Source: Dehalococcoidia bacterium
Lineage (GTDB): Bacteria > Chloroflexota > Dehalococcoidia > Lucifugimonadales > Lucifugimonadaceae
Direction: 5' to 3'
Assembly (NCBI GenBank): GCA_028285005.1
Contig: JANQQP010000037.1
Location: 1-64,000 of the forward strand
DNA: 64,000 bases
In this document: in pieces, positions 1 to 10,700 of the stretch
Layout of the letters: every line of letters begins with the position of its first letter
Position numbering within the stretch: position 1 is the first letter of the stretch
The notes under the pieces: model-generated
What the model was told of the DNA's origin: nothing
The model's input: only the letters and a program-made list of their open reading frames with translations
Databases searched by the model: none
Translations under genes and position numbers: made by a program

Positions 1-1
1 C

Positions 2-2428
2 TACACACCAATCCTGCGCTACAAGAACCCCCACTTCTCAGAAGCGGTCCCAACAGCGCCAGGAGTAATACCAACACCAACTCCCGTAATACCACCAACC
101 CCAACTACAGAACCGCTGCCGACGGAGGAACCTGTACCGACAGAAGAGCCGGTACCGACGCCGACTATTGACCCGAGCGCCGGGCGCGTGACCGACGGCC
201 TGCTTGCTCTGTACGAGTTCAACGAGGCATCTGGTACGACTGTTGCTGACACGTCTGGAGTTGGTACGGCATTGGACCTGGCGATTCAGGATGCTGGCAG
301 CGTCGCGTGGCTTACAGGAGGCCTACGCATTGGTGGCCAGACCATCATTGAATCCGCTGTGGCGGCAGACAAGATTTCTAACGCCGTCGCAACAAGTGGA
401 GAACTGACGATTGAGATCTGGTCCGAGGCCGCAAACCTGAGTCAGGACGGACCAGCCAGAATTGTGACGATCTCTGACGGCGCATTCGAACGTAACTTCA
501 CGCTCGGACAGGTCGACGACTCGTTTATTGCTCGCCTCAGAGCAACGGGGACGAGCACGAATGGCCTGCCACAGCTGACTACGACCGGTGGAGTAGGTGA
601 CCAGGCAATGCAGCACGTCGTGTTCACACGTGATGCTTCTGGCAACACCGCGCTGTACGTTGACGGCGTTCTCGTCGAGACAGACATCGCAAGTGGCGAT
701 CTCACATCATGGAACGGGACCTACAAGCTGGCTCTTGCAGATGAGATTGGCGCATCTGGCAGGCACTGGCTGGGTGACATCTACCTGGTCGCTATCTACG
801 ACCAGAGCCTGAACGCTGATGAAGTGTCGCGTAACTTCTTCGTTGGTGAGGACGGCACTGGCGAGATTCCGATAGGGCCGACTCCGACTCCTATTCCGGA
901 GCCGACTGCCACCCCGGTGATAGTTGAACCCACACCTGTGGTGCCTTTGCCAATCGAGCTGCTCGTTAGTGACTCCAAGGACCGCTCGAACCCGCGGCCG
1001 TTGGACGGAGCCACGGTCTCCGGCAATGTGTTCATCTTCACCAGTCCGGATGACTCCCGCTCAGACCATGTGTCGTTCTTCATTGACGACACTGCGATGG
1101 CAGGAGAGCCGTTCAGCATTGAGAGTGGATCGCCGTACGACCTCGCGGGTACAGACCACGATGTCACGGCAATTCCGTTCAACACGAGTGTGCAACTTAG
1201 CGACGGTACTCACACTGTGACGGCTGAGGCGATCTACATCGGCCCTGCTCCGCAGGTGGTGACTGCCACATTCACAGTTGCCAACTCGGCACCGGCGCCG
1301 ACCGCGACGCCTGTGCCGCCTACGCCGGCACCACCACCACCGCCACCCCCGGCGCCGGTGTTCGTTGCACCGCCGCCACCACCTCCGACGCCAGCCCCTG
1401 CGTTTACCGGGCCCAGCGCACCACGCAATGTGGAAGTTGTCGCAGGTGATGGTGAGGTGGCGCTGAAGTGGGATATGCCTGCTTCGAACGGCGGACTGGA
1501 GATCACGCGCTACCGCGTGCTGGTCATTCCGTCTGGCCGGGTGATTTCGACCGACTCCGACGCCACCAGTTTGACTGTGACGGAGCTCGACAACGGAACC
1601 ACATACAGGTTCCAGGTCTCTGCCCTTAACTCGTTCGGGCCGGGAGAATCGGCGCTGTCGCAGGAGGTGACGCCAGAAGTCGTGGCTACTCCGACGCCAA
1701 CTTCGACTCCGATCCCGACTGCCACACCTGTGCCGCAGCCGACTGCGACGCCGGAGCCGCCAGTGTTCTCAGCACCGACTGAGCCAACACCGGCTCCGAC
1801 GGCCCAACCTGCGCCTCAGCCGACGGCGACACCGAGGCCTGCTCCTACGGCCACTCCTGTGCCGCAGCCAACTGCGACGCCGGTGCCAACGGCCACGGCT
1901 ACTGCGACACCAGTTGTGAACGTACAGACGATCGCACTGCGTGAAGGCTGGAACCTGGTTTCACTGAACGTGATTCCTGAGGATTCTGGAATCAGGTCAG
2001 TGCTCGAGTCAATTGACGGGCTCTACACCGAGGTAAATGGCCTCTCGAACGGTGACGTGACGGTGTTCGACCCTGCAAGGCCGGACGCTTTGAACTCACT
2101 GCTTGCCCTCCAGGTCGGACAGGCCTTCTGGGTAAAGATGTCTACGGCGTCCACGCTGGTCGTCGAAGGAATGCCAGTTGATCCTTCTACGCCAATCGGC
2201 CTGCAAGTTGGCTGGAACCTGGTTGCCTACCTGCCTGGCAGCTCAATGGCCGTTGCGGATGCTCTGGCGTCCATAGACGGCAAGTACCAGGAAGTCCGGA
2301 GCTTCGACACGGAGGCGCACACCTTCCTGGCAGGCATTCCTGCGGAATTCAACACGCTGGTGACGATGCAGCCTGGAATGGGTTACCTCGTCTACATGAA
2401 TCAAGCCGGGACGCTGAGGTATCCGTAG
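2..2428 (+). CDS. LamG / Ig-like / FN3 modular surface protein (5' end outside window)
   Basis: The reading frame is open to the left edge, so this is the last 808 residues of a longer protein; the GTG at 188 is not a likely start. In order from the edge: a Pro/Thr linker (residues 1-62), a LamG/concanavalin-A-like domain (about 63-286, starting at GLLALYEF), a Pro/Thr linker, an Ig-like domain (about 322-428), a polyproline linker, a fibronectin type III domain (about 470-560, SAPRNVEV to SQEVTP), another Pro/Thr linker, and two copies of a roughly 70-residue C-terminal unit beginning GWNLVS and GWNLVA. No enzyme motif is visible. The layout fits an extracellular adhesion or glycan-binding protein; the ligand is unknown. 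The LamG domain closely resembles the first LamG domain of the giant protein encoded at 7737-19301. Confidence 0.85.
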   Translation, partial: YTPILRYKNPHFSEAVPTAPGVIPTPTPVIPPTPTTEPLPTEEPVPTEEPVPTPTIDPSAGRVTDGLLALYEFNEASGTTVADTSGVGTALDLAIQDAGSVAWLTGGLRIGGQTIIESAVAADKISNAVATSGELTIEIWSEAANLSQDGPARIVTISDGAFERNFTLGQVDDSFIARLRATGTSTNGLPQLTTTGGVGDQAMQHVVFTRDASGNTALYVDGVLVETDIASGDLTSWNGTYKLALADEIGASGRHWLGDIYLVAIYDQSLNADEVSRNFFVGEDGTGEIPIGPTPTPIPEPTATPVIVEPTPVVPLPIELLVSDSKDRSNPRPLDGATVSGNVFIFTSPDDSRSDHVSFFIDDTAMAGEPFSIESGSPYDLAGTDHDVTAIPFNTSVQLSDGTHTVTAEAIYIGPAPQVVTATFTVANSAPAPTATPVPPTPAPPPPPPPAPVFVAPPPPPPTPAPAFTGPSAPRNVEVVAGDGEVALKWDMPASNGGLEITRYRVLVIPSGRVISTDSDATSLTVTELDNGTTYRFQVSALNSFGPGESALSQEVTPEVVATPTPTSTPIPTATPVPQPTATPEPPVFSAPTEPTPAPTAQPAPQPTATPRPAPTATPVPQPTATPVPTATATATPVVNVQTIALREGWNLVSLNVIPEDSGIRSVLESIDGLYTEVNGLSNGDVTVFDPARPDALNSLLALQVGQAFWVKMSTASTLVVEGMPVDPSTPIGLQVGWNLVAYLPGSSMAVADALASIDGKYQEVRSFDTEAHTFLAGIPAEFNTLVTMQPGMGYLVYMNQAGTLRYP

Positions 2429-2453
2429 TCGCTACGAATGAAAGATTGAATAG

Positions 2454-3140
2454 ATGTCGCACCAGGTACCGGTCCTACAACACAACGAATCGTCACTCCT
2501 GAAGCTCTTTGAGAGCTGGCGCGTGCGCGTACTGGCACTGGGCGTGGGAATCAGCGCTATCGCGCTGTATGTGACCCTCGTGCTTCCGGGCGATGGCACG
2601 GATATCGATTCCGCGCCGAGTGTTGGTGCGATCCAGGATGTGACCCCTGCATCGTTCGATGAGTTCGCCTCTCTATTCCAGCCACGTGAGTCGATCCCGG
2701 TGGCTCCCGCCCGTACCGCGCCCGTGGTGAGCGCTCCTTCGGAGCCTGCACCAGTGGCGGATACTGGTGCAGCCTCAGAGCCAGACACGCAGGAGTTCGT
2801 TCTCGGCACGACGTTGAGGCCGACGCCGTTCTGGGTGAATGTTTTCAGCCCGCAGAGCCTGTTCAACGGCCAGCCGCTTGCAGTTGGTGACGTTGTGACC
2901 GCCTACGATGGCGAAGGGGTGTTGATCGGGAAGACAACGGTCGAGGTAGAGGGTAAGTACGGCCTGATGGCTCTGTACATGGACGACCCTTCGACGACCG
3001 TCGATGAAGGCGCTGTTCCCGGTGAGTCGATCAGCTTCAGGGTGAACGGCGAGCCGGCGCTGGTTGTTGGCCCGCATGAGCCTGTGTGGAGTGCAAATGG
3101 CGATGTGCTGATGCTGAACCTGGCCTCACAGCCAGAGTAG
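2454..3140 (+). CDS. Single-pass membrane protein with exported C-terminal domain
   Basis: 228 residues, beginning 25 bases after the preceding surface-protein gene and probably co-transcribed with it. A hydrophobic segment at residues 26-45 follows a basic stretch (SWRVRV) and should act as a signal anchor. It is followed by a low-complexity Pro/Ala/Ser linker (about 50-110). The C-terminal domain (about 115-225) contains FWVNVFSP, GQPLAVGDVVTAYD and YGLMALYMDD, and resembles a small beta-rich domain found in exported Chloroflexota proteins, often beside dockerin or FG-GAP modules; that comparison is from memory. No catalytic residues are recognised. No strong ribosome binding site precedes the ATG. 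Confidence 0.75.
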   Translation: MSHQVPVLQHNESSLLKLFESWRVRVLALGVGISAIALYVTLVLPGDGTDIDSAPSVGAIQDVTPASFDEFASLFQPRESIPVAPARTAPVVSAPSEPAPVADTGAASEPDTQEFVLGTTLRPTPFWVNVFSPQSLFNGQPLAVGDVVTAYDGEGVLIGKTTVEVEGKYGLMALYMDDPSTTVDEGAVPGESISFRVNGEPALVVGPHEPVWSANGDVLMLNLASQPE

Positions 3141-3157
3141 CGTCAGGCAAAGCCGGA

Positions 3158-4141
3158 CTACGAACCGTCGCCACCGTCGGACAGCGCTGTTAGCTGCTCT
3201 GCTACCTGCCTCATTGTCAGGTTGTCGAGGCGTCCGGTTTCTCTCAGCTTCGCTACTTCAGCGAAAGTGCGTTCTAGCGGTGGCAGCAGCCTGTCGGGGT
3301 CTGAGGCCAGATCGTACGGGTGGAACCACACGTGGAACATTGCCTTCTTAGTAGCGGCGCGTTTGAGCCCTGCCTTGAGTTTCGCCGTACGTACATAGTT
3401 GCTCTGCCAGCGTGCCCAGCCGCCGCCATGCCGGTAGTAGTAAGTCGCAGGTAACTCCCAGAGACCGTTCGTCCGGCGAGCGTAGGAGACATCAGGCCGA
3501 AAGGGCAGATAGGCGTCCAGCCGCTGCAGGAGCCTGCGAGGTACTGAAGGAAGCCTAGATGTGCGGGACGGCGGGACGCTCCTGAACGATGAGAACCCGT
3601 GTTTGGCCGCCATCTGAACGTTTGCCACACGGTTCTGCGGGAAGATGAGACTGACCAGCGGCCCGACACCTATTTGCTCGCCATGACGTTGTGCTGCAGC
3701 TAGATCCTGGTCAAAGCCCTCGTCTGTGTAGCCAGGCTTCGTGTGGACGATGTGCGAGAAGGTGTGAGATCCGATCTCGTGCGGTGCTGAGGCAGATCTG
3801 ATCATGTCGAGGAGCTCTGGCGCGTACCAGCGGTCCAGGAACTCGGGATCTGCCAGCCGCTCTGCGGTCAAGTGCCGGCTCGCTGGCTGCGGATTATCGT
3901 GATACAGAGCGTTGGCCTGCTCGTCACGTGGATCGATCAGCAAACGCCCTACGAAGGCCCACGTGGCGCGTACATCGTAGTGGTCCATCATCTCGAGCAG
4001 GCGCTCCACCGTGCGCCTGACGCGGCCGTACGAGACCCAGTGCTCGTATTCGGTCGGGTCTTTCTCGCGGTGTGCCGAGCCCCATGCCAGTTCCGTGTCG
4101 ATGGAACAGATGAATGCGCCTTTTTCGAGTTGCTCTGGCAT
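3158..4141 (-). CDS. Polysaccharide deacetylase family protein (NodB-like)
   Basis: 327 residues. The N-terminus has FICSIDTELAWG, with Asp15 where NodB-fold deacetylases have the first catalytic or metal-binding Asp. It is followed by RATWAFVG (about 58-65), GSHTFSHI with the metal-binding histidines 126 and 130, and HVWFHPYDL near residue 270. The family removes N- or O-acetyl groups from polysaccharides using a divalent metal. No signal peptide is seen, so a cytoplasmic or lipid-linked substrate is possible. It lies in a leftward run with an acetyltransferase and a glycosyltransferase, which suggests surface polysaccharide or capsule assembly. The substrate is not predictable. Confidence 0.85.
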   Translation of the reverse strand: MPEQLEKGAFICSIDTELAWGSAHREKDPTEYEHWVSYGRVRRTVERLLEMMDHYDVRATWAFVGRLLIDPRDEQANALYHDNPQPASRHLTAERLADPEFLDRWYAPELLDMIRSASAPHEIGSHTFSHIVHTKPGYTDEGFDQDLAAAQRHGEQIGVGPLVSLIFPQNRVANVQMAAKHGFSSFRSVPPSRTSRLPSVPRRLLQRLDAYLPFRPDVSYARRTNGLWELPATYYYRHGGGWARWQSNYVRTAKLKAGLKRAATKKAMFHVWFHPYDLASDPDRLLPPLERTFAEVAKLRETGRLDNLTMRQVAEQLTALSDGGDGS

Positions 4142-4198
4142 ACGGTTCTGTCCGGCTGGACCGGGCTCCTTCAGGCTTAGATCAGGACGACGAGCGGC

Positions 4199-5281
4199 CT
4201 ACAGGATCTCCAACTCGCTCATCCCGATGGACCAGTTGGAGAACTCGAACGGCCTTGGCGAGATTTCGGTGTCCAGTGGGTTGCAGACCCAGTTGATCCG
4301 ACTCCTGGACTCCCTGCCGAAGCCAACTGTGTCCAGGGCCTTTCGTGTAGCTGAGCCGGGCGGGGCGTACGCGGTGCCGGCGTCCGGTTTAAAGGCATCG
4401 AATGCCATGTCTACCAGCCGCCTGATGCTGGCTTCATCGGGCTCCGGAAGCAGGAATTCCTCAAAAATCACCGTTTCGAGCGCTGCGCCTGCAGCAGGTC
4501 TTACGATGCATGCCGCGACGGGCTTACCCGCTTGCTGTTCCACCAGGATGGCGTAGTCGTAGAGCGGGTTGTTGCCGTAGCGCCACATCAGGTATTGAAC
4601 AGACCTGTCTGTGCGGATCAGGTCACTCTCCTGGCGTTGCTGCTCTTCGATGAGTGGGGTGAGGTCGTCGGTAACGACGTTCTGTACGAGAAGCGAATCG
4701 GGTACGGGCAGACCGACGGCCTCCGATCGGACCGACATTCCTAAACGCTTGCGGAGGGCATGCTTTGCCATGCCAATTGCTGCGCCGGGGTAGCTCCTGA
4801 TCTTCAGCACGGGAACCGCTACGCCAACCTGCGTCCAGCCCATCTTGAGATAGCCTGAGACGCTCATGGAGTTCGGGGTGTTGAAGATGACAGGCGAGTC
4901 TTCGGCGCGTGTCTTCTCGAGCGCTTCCAGCGTCAGCTTCGTGAAAATGCCCCTGCGCCGGAAATCCGGGTGTGTGGCCGTATCTACGGGTCGAAACCCC
5001 TCGAGCAAGCCGCTGGCCGAGCGAAATCGCCATCGCATGAAGGCCCGCAGGCCCGCGATCCGACCGTCGGGCGACTCTGAGATGAGAACAAGCGACTGCC
5101 CGAACGGGTTATCGACATGCTTCCATTGCCAGAGATCGCTGTCATTCCAGTGCGCCTCCTCTGACATCACCGTTCGAAGAAGCGCAGCCACCTCGTTCTG
5201 CCGCTCGGTAGGCGCGATCAGCTTGATCGTCAGCTCTTCGGGCGCTGCTGCAACGGTCGAGTCTTTTTCAGAGGTGCTCAT
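4199..5281 (-). CDS. GNAT-fold N-acetyltransferase
   Basis: 360 residues from the ATG at 5281; an upstream TTG would add eight residues, but I prefer the ATG. The GNAT acetyl-CoA motif is HPDFRRRGIF at about 104-113. The remaining 200 residues form a second half, as in larger GNAT proteins that modify sugars or act in envelope glycan synthesis. It sits between the glycosyltransferase and deacetylase genes on the same strand, so acetylation of a surface polysaccharide precursor is a reasonable inference. The acceptor substrate is unknown. No membrane segment is visible. Confidence 0.75.
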   Translation of the reverse strand: MSTSEKDSTVAAAPEELTIKLIAPTERQNEVAALLRTVMSEEAHWNDSDLWQWKHVDNPFGQSLVLISESPDGRIAGLRAFMRWRFRSASGLLEGFRPVDTATHPDFRRRGIFTKLTLEALEKTRAEDSPVIFNTPNSMSVSGYLKMGWTQVGVAVPVLKIRSYPGAAIGMAKHALRKRLGMSVRSEAVGLPVPDSLLVQNVVTDDLTPLIEEQQRQESDLIRTDRSVQYLMWRYGNNPLYDYAILVEQQAGKPVAACIVRPAAGAALETVIFEEFLLPEPDEASIRRLVDMAFDAFKPDAGTAYAPPGSATRKALDTVGFGRESRSRINWVCNPLDTEISPRPFEFSNWSIGMSELEIL

Positions 5282-5353
5282 ACTTGCCGTCAATCTCGTG
5301 TTCAAGTGGCTTGCGCCGGGCGGACCGGCTGCGTGAGCACAGCCACACTGCCC

Positions 5354-6580
5354 CTATGCCAGTTGGAGTTCTTTCGCCAGGTTCGAATAGACCTGTTCAA
5401 GCTGGGCCACTCCACTTTCGATAGTAAAGAGATTCCTTGCTCGGTCTCTGCCTGCCGTAGTCAGCCGTTCTCGCAACTCTCCGTCGCCTGCAACCCGGAG
5501 CACGGCATCGGTGATTGCTCCAGGGTCCTGCGAAGGCACATGAAGGCCGCTCTTCTCGTGCTCGACTATCTCCGTCATCGGTGGCTCGCCGGTCGTGATG
5601 CAGAGATTGCCTGCGGCCATCGCTTCGCCGAGCGCTGAGCCGAACCCTTCGTAGACCGATGGAAACAGGAACATGTCAGATACGGCGTGAAGCTCTCTGA
5701 CATCATCGCGAGTCCCCACGAAGTTGATGTGCTGATCTACACCTAGCTGTTTGGCCAGTTTCCGAAGTGACTTCTCGCGATTGCCCATACCGACCAGCAG
5801 CAGCCGTGCGTTCGGGTACGCCTCGATGATCTTAGGAAGCGCCTCAATGGCGTAGCGCTGTCCCTTTGGCGCTACCAGCCGAGCGACGTTGAGCAGGACC
5901 GGATAAGCGTCTTCGATGCCGAGTTCGCGCTTGAGCGCATTGAGATCCGATCGTGGCGACTCGAAGTACTCCTTCGGAACGCCTCGGTGAACGACATCGA
6001 CTCTGTCCGGCTTCAAGCCTAGCCTGCTCACATAGGAACTCTTCACATAGTTTGAGATCGCAACATAGCGGTGTGTGAAGAGCCGTAGAGCGAACTGAGC
6101 CTTCATCTTCCCGTAGCGCAGCTTCATGCGGTTCAAGTTCGGGTTGTCGATCAGCCTCGACTCTTCATATGCGTTGCTGTTGAGCGTTGAAACTACCGGT
6201 TTGCCGGTCAGGCGACCTACGATCCCGCCGCTAAGCCACGCCTGCGAGTTGGTGGCATGAATCACATCGACGTTCAGTTCCTTGACCAGGGTTCTAATCC
6301 TGCGGATCTGTCTGAACCATGCTCCGAAGCCGCTGGTGACTGCTGAGTGCACTGGGACACCGATCTTCTCGAACTCCGGCGCCAGGACTGTACGTGGCTC
6401 CATATGGCAGATGACGCTCTCGAACCTGCTGCGGTCGAGGAGAGTCACATTCAGAAGTAGCTGGTGTTCGCCGCCGCCGTGTCCCAGGCCCGGGATCAGG
6501 TGCAGGATCCGCATCGGCCGTCCGGGCGCAGACCCCGTCACACCGGTGGCCTGCAGAGATTCGGCTTCGGTCTCAGGCAT
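5354..6580 (-). CDS. Glycosyltransferase family 4
   Basis: 408 residues with the two Rossmann-like halves of the GT-B fold. The N-terminal acceptor half has GLGHGGGEHQ (about 32-41). The C-terminal donor half has the nucleotide-sugar motif YEGFGSALGEAMA (about 305-318) in which two Glu residues eight apart mark family GT4. These enzymes transfer a sugar from a nucleotide donor with retention of configuration, usually during cell-surface polysaccharide or glycolipid synthesis at the cytoplasmic face. It is upstream of, and on the same strand as, the GNAT and deacetylase genes, so the three may form one transcription unit. Donor and acceptor cannot be predicted. Confidence 0.88.
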   Translation of the reverse strand: MPETEAESLQATGVTGSAPGRPMRILHLIPGLGHGGGEHQLLLNVTLLDRSRFESVICHMEPRTVLAPEFEKIGVPVHSAVTSGFGAWFRQIRRIRTLVKELNVDVIHATNSQAWLSGGIVGRLTGKPVVSTLNSNAYEESRLIDNPNLNRMKLRYGKMKAQFALRLFTHRYVAISNYVKSSYVSRLGLKPDRVDVVHRGVPKEYFESPRSDLNALKRELGIEDAYPVLLNVARLVAPKGQRYAIEALPKIIEAYPNARLLLVGMGNREKSLRKLAKQLGVDQHINFVGTRDDVRELHAVSDMFLFPSVYEGFGSALGEAMAAGNLCITTGEPPMTEIVEHEKSGLHVPSQDPGAITDAVLRVAGDGELRERLTTAGRDRARNLFTIESGVAQLEQVYSNLAKELQLA

Positions 6581-6749
6581 CTCAGCTTCTCCCGACGGTT
6601 GAGTTCAAATACCCGCTGTCCAGCTCGACCGGATGGCAGAGGGGCACACGTCCAGGAACAATAATAGTTCCTCGCTAAGTGTCGCCCGTTCTTACCGGTT
6701 CAGGCTGAATGGGCCGATTGGCGCAGGTTTAGCCGACGGTGAGTTGCGG

Positions 6750-7568
6750 CTACCTGACGGTTTTCAGGAACGCCAGCAGGTCTGCGATCTGTTGAGGCGA
6801 CAGCTCGTCGAACGCGGGCATCTGTCGAGGGAAGCCCGGAACTATGAAGGTGCCGGGATTGAGGATCGACTCAACGATGTATTCGTCGGCACTGAGTCCT
6901 GGTTTGCGTGCTCCGGCCCGGTCGGCGACGCCAACGAATCCGGGCCCGATGATCCTGTCTGTGCCGAGTGAATGGCAGCCAGAGCAGCCGATGGTGCCGT
7001 ACAGCCGTCTTCCTTCTTCCGCGTTTCCGGACGGCAGCGAGCCGACTGAAATCACAGGCGGCGAATCGTCCTCCGGCACTATGGTCCCGAGGAACGTGAT
7101 CAGGTGTCCCACCTCTTCGGCGGTCAGGTGACTGAAGTCCGGCATAGTTGAAGGAGACGGGTATCCCGGAACGATAAACGCATCGGGCTCACGAATAGAC
7201 TGCGCGAGGTATTGCTCGGCGCTCAGGCCTTCCACTCGATTCGCTGCCAGCTCGAACACATCTACGTGGCTTGGTCCAAGAGACAGGTCTTCTCCCGAGT
7301 GGCAGGTGGAACACCCGTTGGCGACATAGCTGTCCAGGCCTCTGCGTGCATCTCCCGTTAGGACCGGACTGTCAGGGCGTCCCGTCCCATCCGGGTTCTC
7401 AACGGGCACGTGACCAGGCCCGACGGGCGTCGGTGTTTCCTCTGGCTCAGAGCCGCCAGACGAGCAGGCCGCGGCAACTGCGAGCGATGCGAGCATGAGT
7501 GCGAGTAGGAGCGGCTTGCGAGCCCGGAGTCCGGGAAGAAACGCCTGGCGGAGGGTTGCTGACTGCAT
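6750..7568 (-). CDS. Diheme class I cytochrome c lipoprotein
   Basis: 272 residues. The N-terminus is a lipoprotein signal (basic start, hydrophobic LLLALMLASLAVAAAC) with a lipobox Cys at position 35, so the protein should be anchored on the outer face of a membrane. Two heme-attachment motifs are visible: CSTCH at 86-90 and CSGCH at 195-199. Each is followed by a Met-Pro segment (TMPDF near 142, QMPAF near 250) that can supply the distal heme ligand. The two halves look like a duplicated monoheme unit. The role is extracytoplasmic electron transfer; the partner is unknown. It lies between the glycan genes and the giant surface protein gene. Confidence 0.9.
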   Translation of the reverse strand: MQSATLRQAFLPGLRARKPLLLALMLASLAVAAACSSGGSEPEETPTPVGPGHVPVENPDGTGRPDSPVLTGDARRGLDSYVANGCSTCHSGEDLSLGPSHVDVFELAANRVEGLSAEQYLAQSIREPDAFIVPGYPSPSTMPDFSHLTAEEVGHLITFLGTIVPEDDSPPVISVGSLPSGNAEEGRRLYGTIGCSGCHSLGTDRIIGPGFVGVADRAGARKPGLSADEYIVESILNPGTFIVPGFPRQMPAFDELSPQQIADLLAFLKTVR

Positions 7569-7736
7569 CTACTCATTTTCTCTCGCTGGGTACGTTTCAG
7601 CGCATGGAAGCGAGCACTCAGTATGGGCAATTAGGGCAGTCAGAATTGGCCGCAACTGAACTCGGTACACGGTAACCGGAATCTGACGGCACAGCGGCGA
7701 GCCTCAGTCCGGGCTCTGTTTGGTGTCTGGGCCGGA

Positions 7737-10700
7737 TTAAGGGGCGAGGCTGGCCAGTAGCGCTACCTGATCGTCGGTGAGGGCGCGGTCGTAGAGGCGA
7801 ACGTCGTCGATCTTGCCGTCCCACGGCCGGCTTGTGGCCGAAGGCGGGTTGCCGCCGATCCACATCGGCACCGTTGGCTCAACATCGATCGAGCCGGACT
7901 TACCGCGGTTTCCGACAAGCACGCCATTAACGTAGACACGCATCATCGACCCATCGTAGGTCGCCGCTATGTGCGCCCACACACCGTTCGTCAATACGCC
8001 AGACGAAGCGATCAGGGTTTCAGTGGAGCCGCCTGCCTTGATCCTGAACCGCAGGTACACCTGACCGCCGCTTCTGACGGTGCTGACCATGATGTAGTGG
8101 TCTTGAGTTGCGGTTCCTGTGGCCTTCGAGACGATCCGGCAGTCCCTGGAAGAGCAGTTCGCGAGGTCATCCGAGTTGATCCACGCCGCGACGCTGAATC
8201 CGGTGCCCGGAACGTCGATGAACCCGAGGTCCACATGGTCATCTGTGCCATCGAAATCGAGCGAGCCAGCGCCAACATGGCCAGCTGCGGGTGACGCGCC
8301 GTTGACCGTACCGTCGTTGCCGTTCGGGGAGCTGTCGGTAGCGGTGCCGTCGTCAAACTCCCAGTGACCGATCAGGCCTGAGTTGATGCCGGATACATCG
8401 ATCTGGACAGAGGCGGCCGGACCGGGCCCTTCAGCGTCTGATGCTGTGAAAGTGAAAAAGTCAGGCCCGGAGTAGCCCGCATTCGGCGTGTAGGTCAGAA
8501 GCGGCGCAGTGCCTGTGAGAGTGCCGTTCGTAGGCTGGGACGTGATCAGGTAGGTCAGAGGGTCGCCCTCGGCGTCTGCGGCGGTCAGGGTGATGTCCAG
8601 AGGCACATCCTCAGGCGTGCTCACATCGGCATCGATTGCCACAGGCAGGTCGTTCACCGCGTTCACGGTGATCGTTACGGTTACAGCTGGTGAGGCTTCC
8701 AGCGCGTCGAGCGCTCGGTAAGTGAAGCTGTCCTGTCCGTTGAAGTCAGGCGCAGGGTTGTATGTAAAGCTTCCGTCCGCGTTGAGCGTGACACTGCCGT
8801 TTGAGGCCGGTGTCACGAGCTCAGCCGTGAACGGGTCGAGGTCCGGGTCACTGTCATTGCCCAGTACGCCCGGCGCTGCGACGTTCAGAGTTACATCCTC
8901 ATCGACCGAATAGCCATCCGCCACGGCCACCGGCGGGTCGTTCGGCGGGAACACGGTGAGGTCGATAGTTGCGGCAGGGCTAGTCAGGCTTCCGTCGGAC
9001 GCAGTGAAGGTGAATGAGTCAGGGCCGACGTATCCCGGAGTAGCGGTGTAGATGACGTTCGGCTCGGTGCCGGACAGCACGCCGTGCTGTGGCTGCGTAA
9101 CGACGCTGAACGTGAGCAGGTCGCCGTCTATGTCTGTACCGGTGAGCGTGATGTTGAGCGGCGTCCCGTCCTCGGCCTGTAGCGACTGGGCTGTGGCGGC
9201 TGGAGCATCGTTGACCGGCGTGACGTCCAGTGTCACGGTTGCCGGGTCAGAGGTCCTGAAGGGATCGCTGGCGCGGTACGTGAAGCTATCGATGCCGGTG
9301 AAGTCCGGGTCCGGCGTGTAGGTGAACGAGCCGTCTGAGTTGAGGACAAGTGAACCGTTCAGCGGCCCCGATTCGACGGAAGCGGTCATTGGCTCAGACT
9401 CAGGGTCGGTATCGTTGGCGAGGACTCCAGGAGCGGCCACATTCAGCACGCTGTCCTCGGCGATCGCATAGTTGTCTGCGTTTGCCGTCGGAGCGCCGCC
9501 GACCGGCGTGATGACGATGTCGCCCCACGTCACTTCGGTGTGGTGAGCGATGAAGAGCAGCGAACCTGCCGTTGCTGCGCCATCGCTGGCATTGCGGATC
9601 TTCTCGACTGTCCAGGTTGATGGCTCAGGGTCGCCCTGCTCCCAGATCTTCTTGCGGTAGTAGTTGTCGGAGCCGATCGTCTCGACCTCGATCTTCAGCA
9701 TGTATGTGACGTTGTACTGCAACACCAGTCCCGTGGTGTCGACGAGTGACTGGGCGTTGGAAGCTGCGTCGTCCGAAACTCCACCTGAGCGCGTGAACTT
9801 GTACCAGGCGTCGTTTCCGTACGGCTCCCAGCCACATATCGGCTGACCCGGCAGGGTGCAGACGTTCGGTGAAGTGGTGTGCCCTTGCCACCTGATAAAC
9901 AGGCCAGCTCCGGCAAGTCCACCTGTGTTCTGCTGGCTGTGGACCGTCATCGGGACTGTCGCGGTGAAGTCTGTCCACGAAATATCGCCAACCTCGAACA
10001 GGCGGTCGTAGCCGTAGGTCCCGATGTTGGAGATGCCGTTGGGTCCGAACGTCCACTCGCCGTCAACGATCTGCACAGCGTCCTGGATGTCCGTGACGGT
10101 GCTCCAGTCAATTGTGTAGTCGGTAGGCCATACGTTCGGCTGCACAGACGGTGAAGCGAGCGTTACGACACCCTGAGTCGTATCGCCGCCTGTGTCGGTC
10201 GCTGTGACCACAATCTGGTTGCCAGCGGGTCCAAGTGTCAGATCATCGAACGCCAGTTGGACGACGAAGTCACCAGTGTTCTCGAGGCGTCGCCCGTCGG
10301 GACCCATCAACAGCGGCAGCTCTGGTCCGCCATTGAGCGAGTATGTGAGTGTGGAGATGCCTTCAGGGTCCGAGGCATTGCCGAGCACATCGACCCATAC
10401 CTGCGGCTTGCCGACCGTGTTGAAGGTCTGGCTGTTGCCGTAGAAGAAGCGGATCAGCCCGTTGCCAGTGTCGAAAACATCGATCTGAACTGTTGCAGCG
10501 AGGCTTGTCGCCGTAGCGTCTGAGGTTGTGAACTGGAACGAGTCCGGTCCTATGTAGCCGGCGGTGGGCGTATACGTGAGGTTTGGTGCAGTGCCAGAGA
10601 GCGTGCCGTTTGTCGGTTGAACAGTTACGAGATATGTCAGCGGGTCGCCGTCTACGTCTGAGCCTGACAGCGTGATTGGCAGTGGCGTGTCCTTGCCGGT

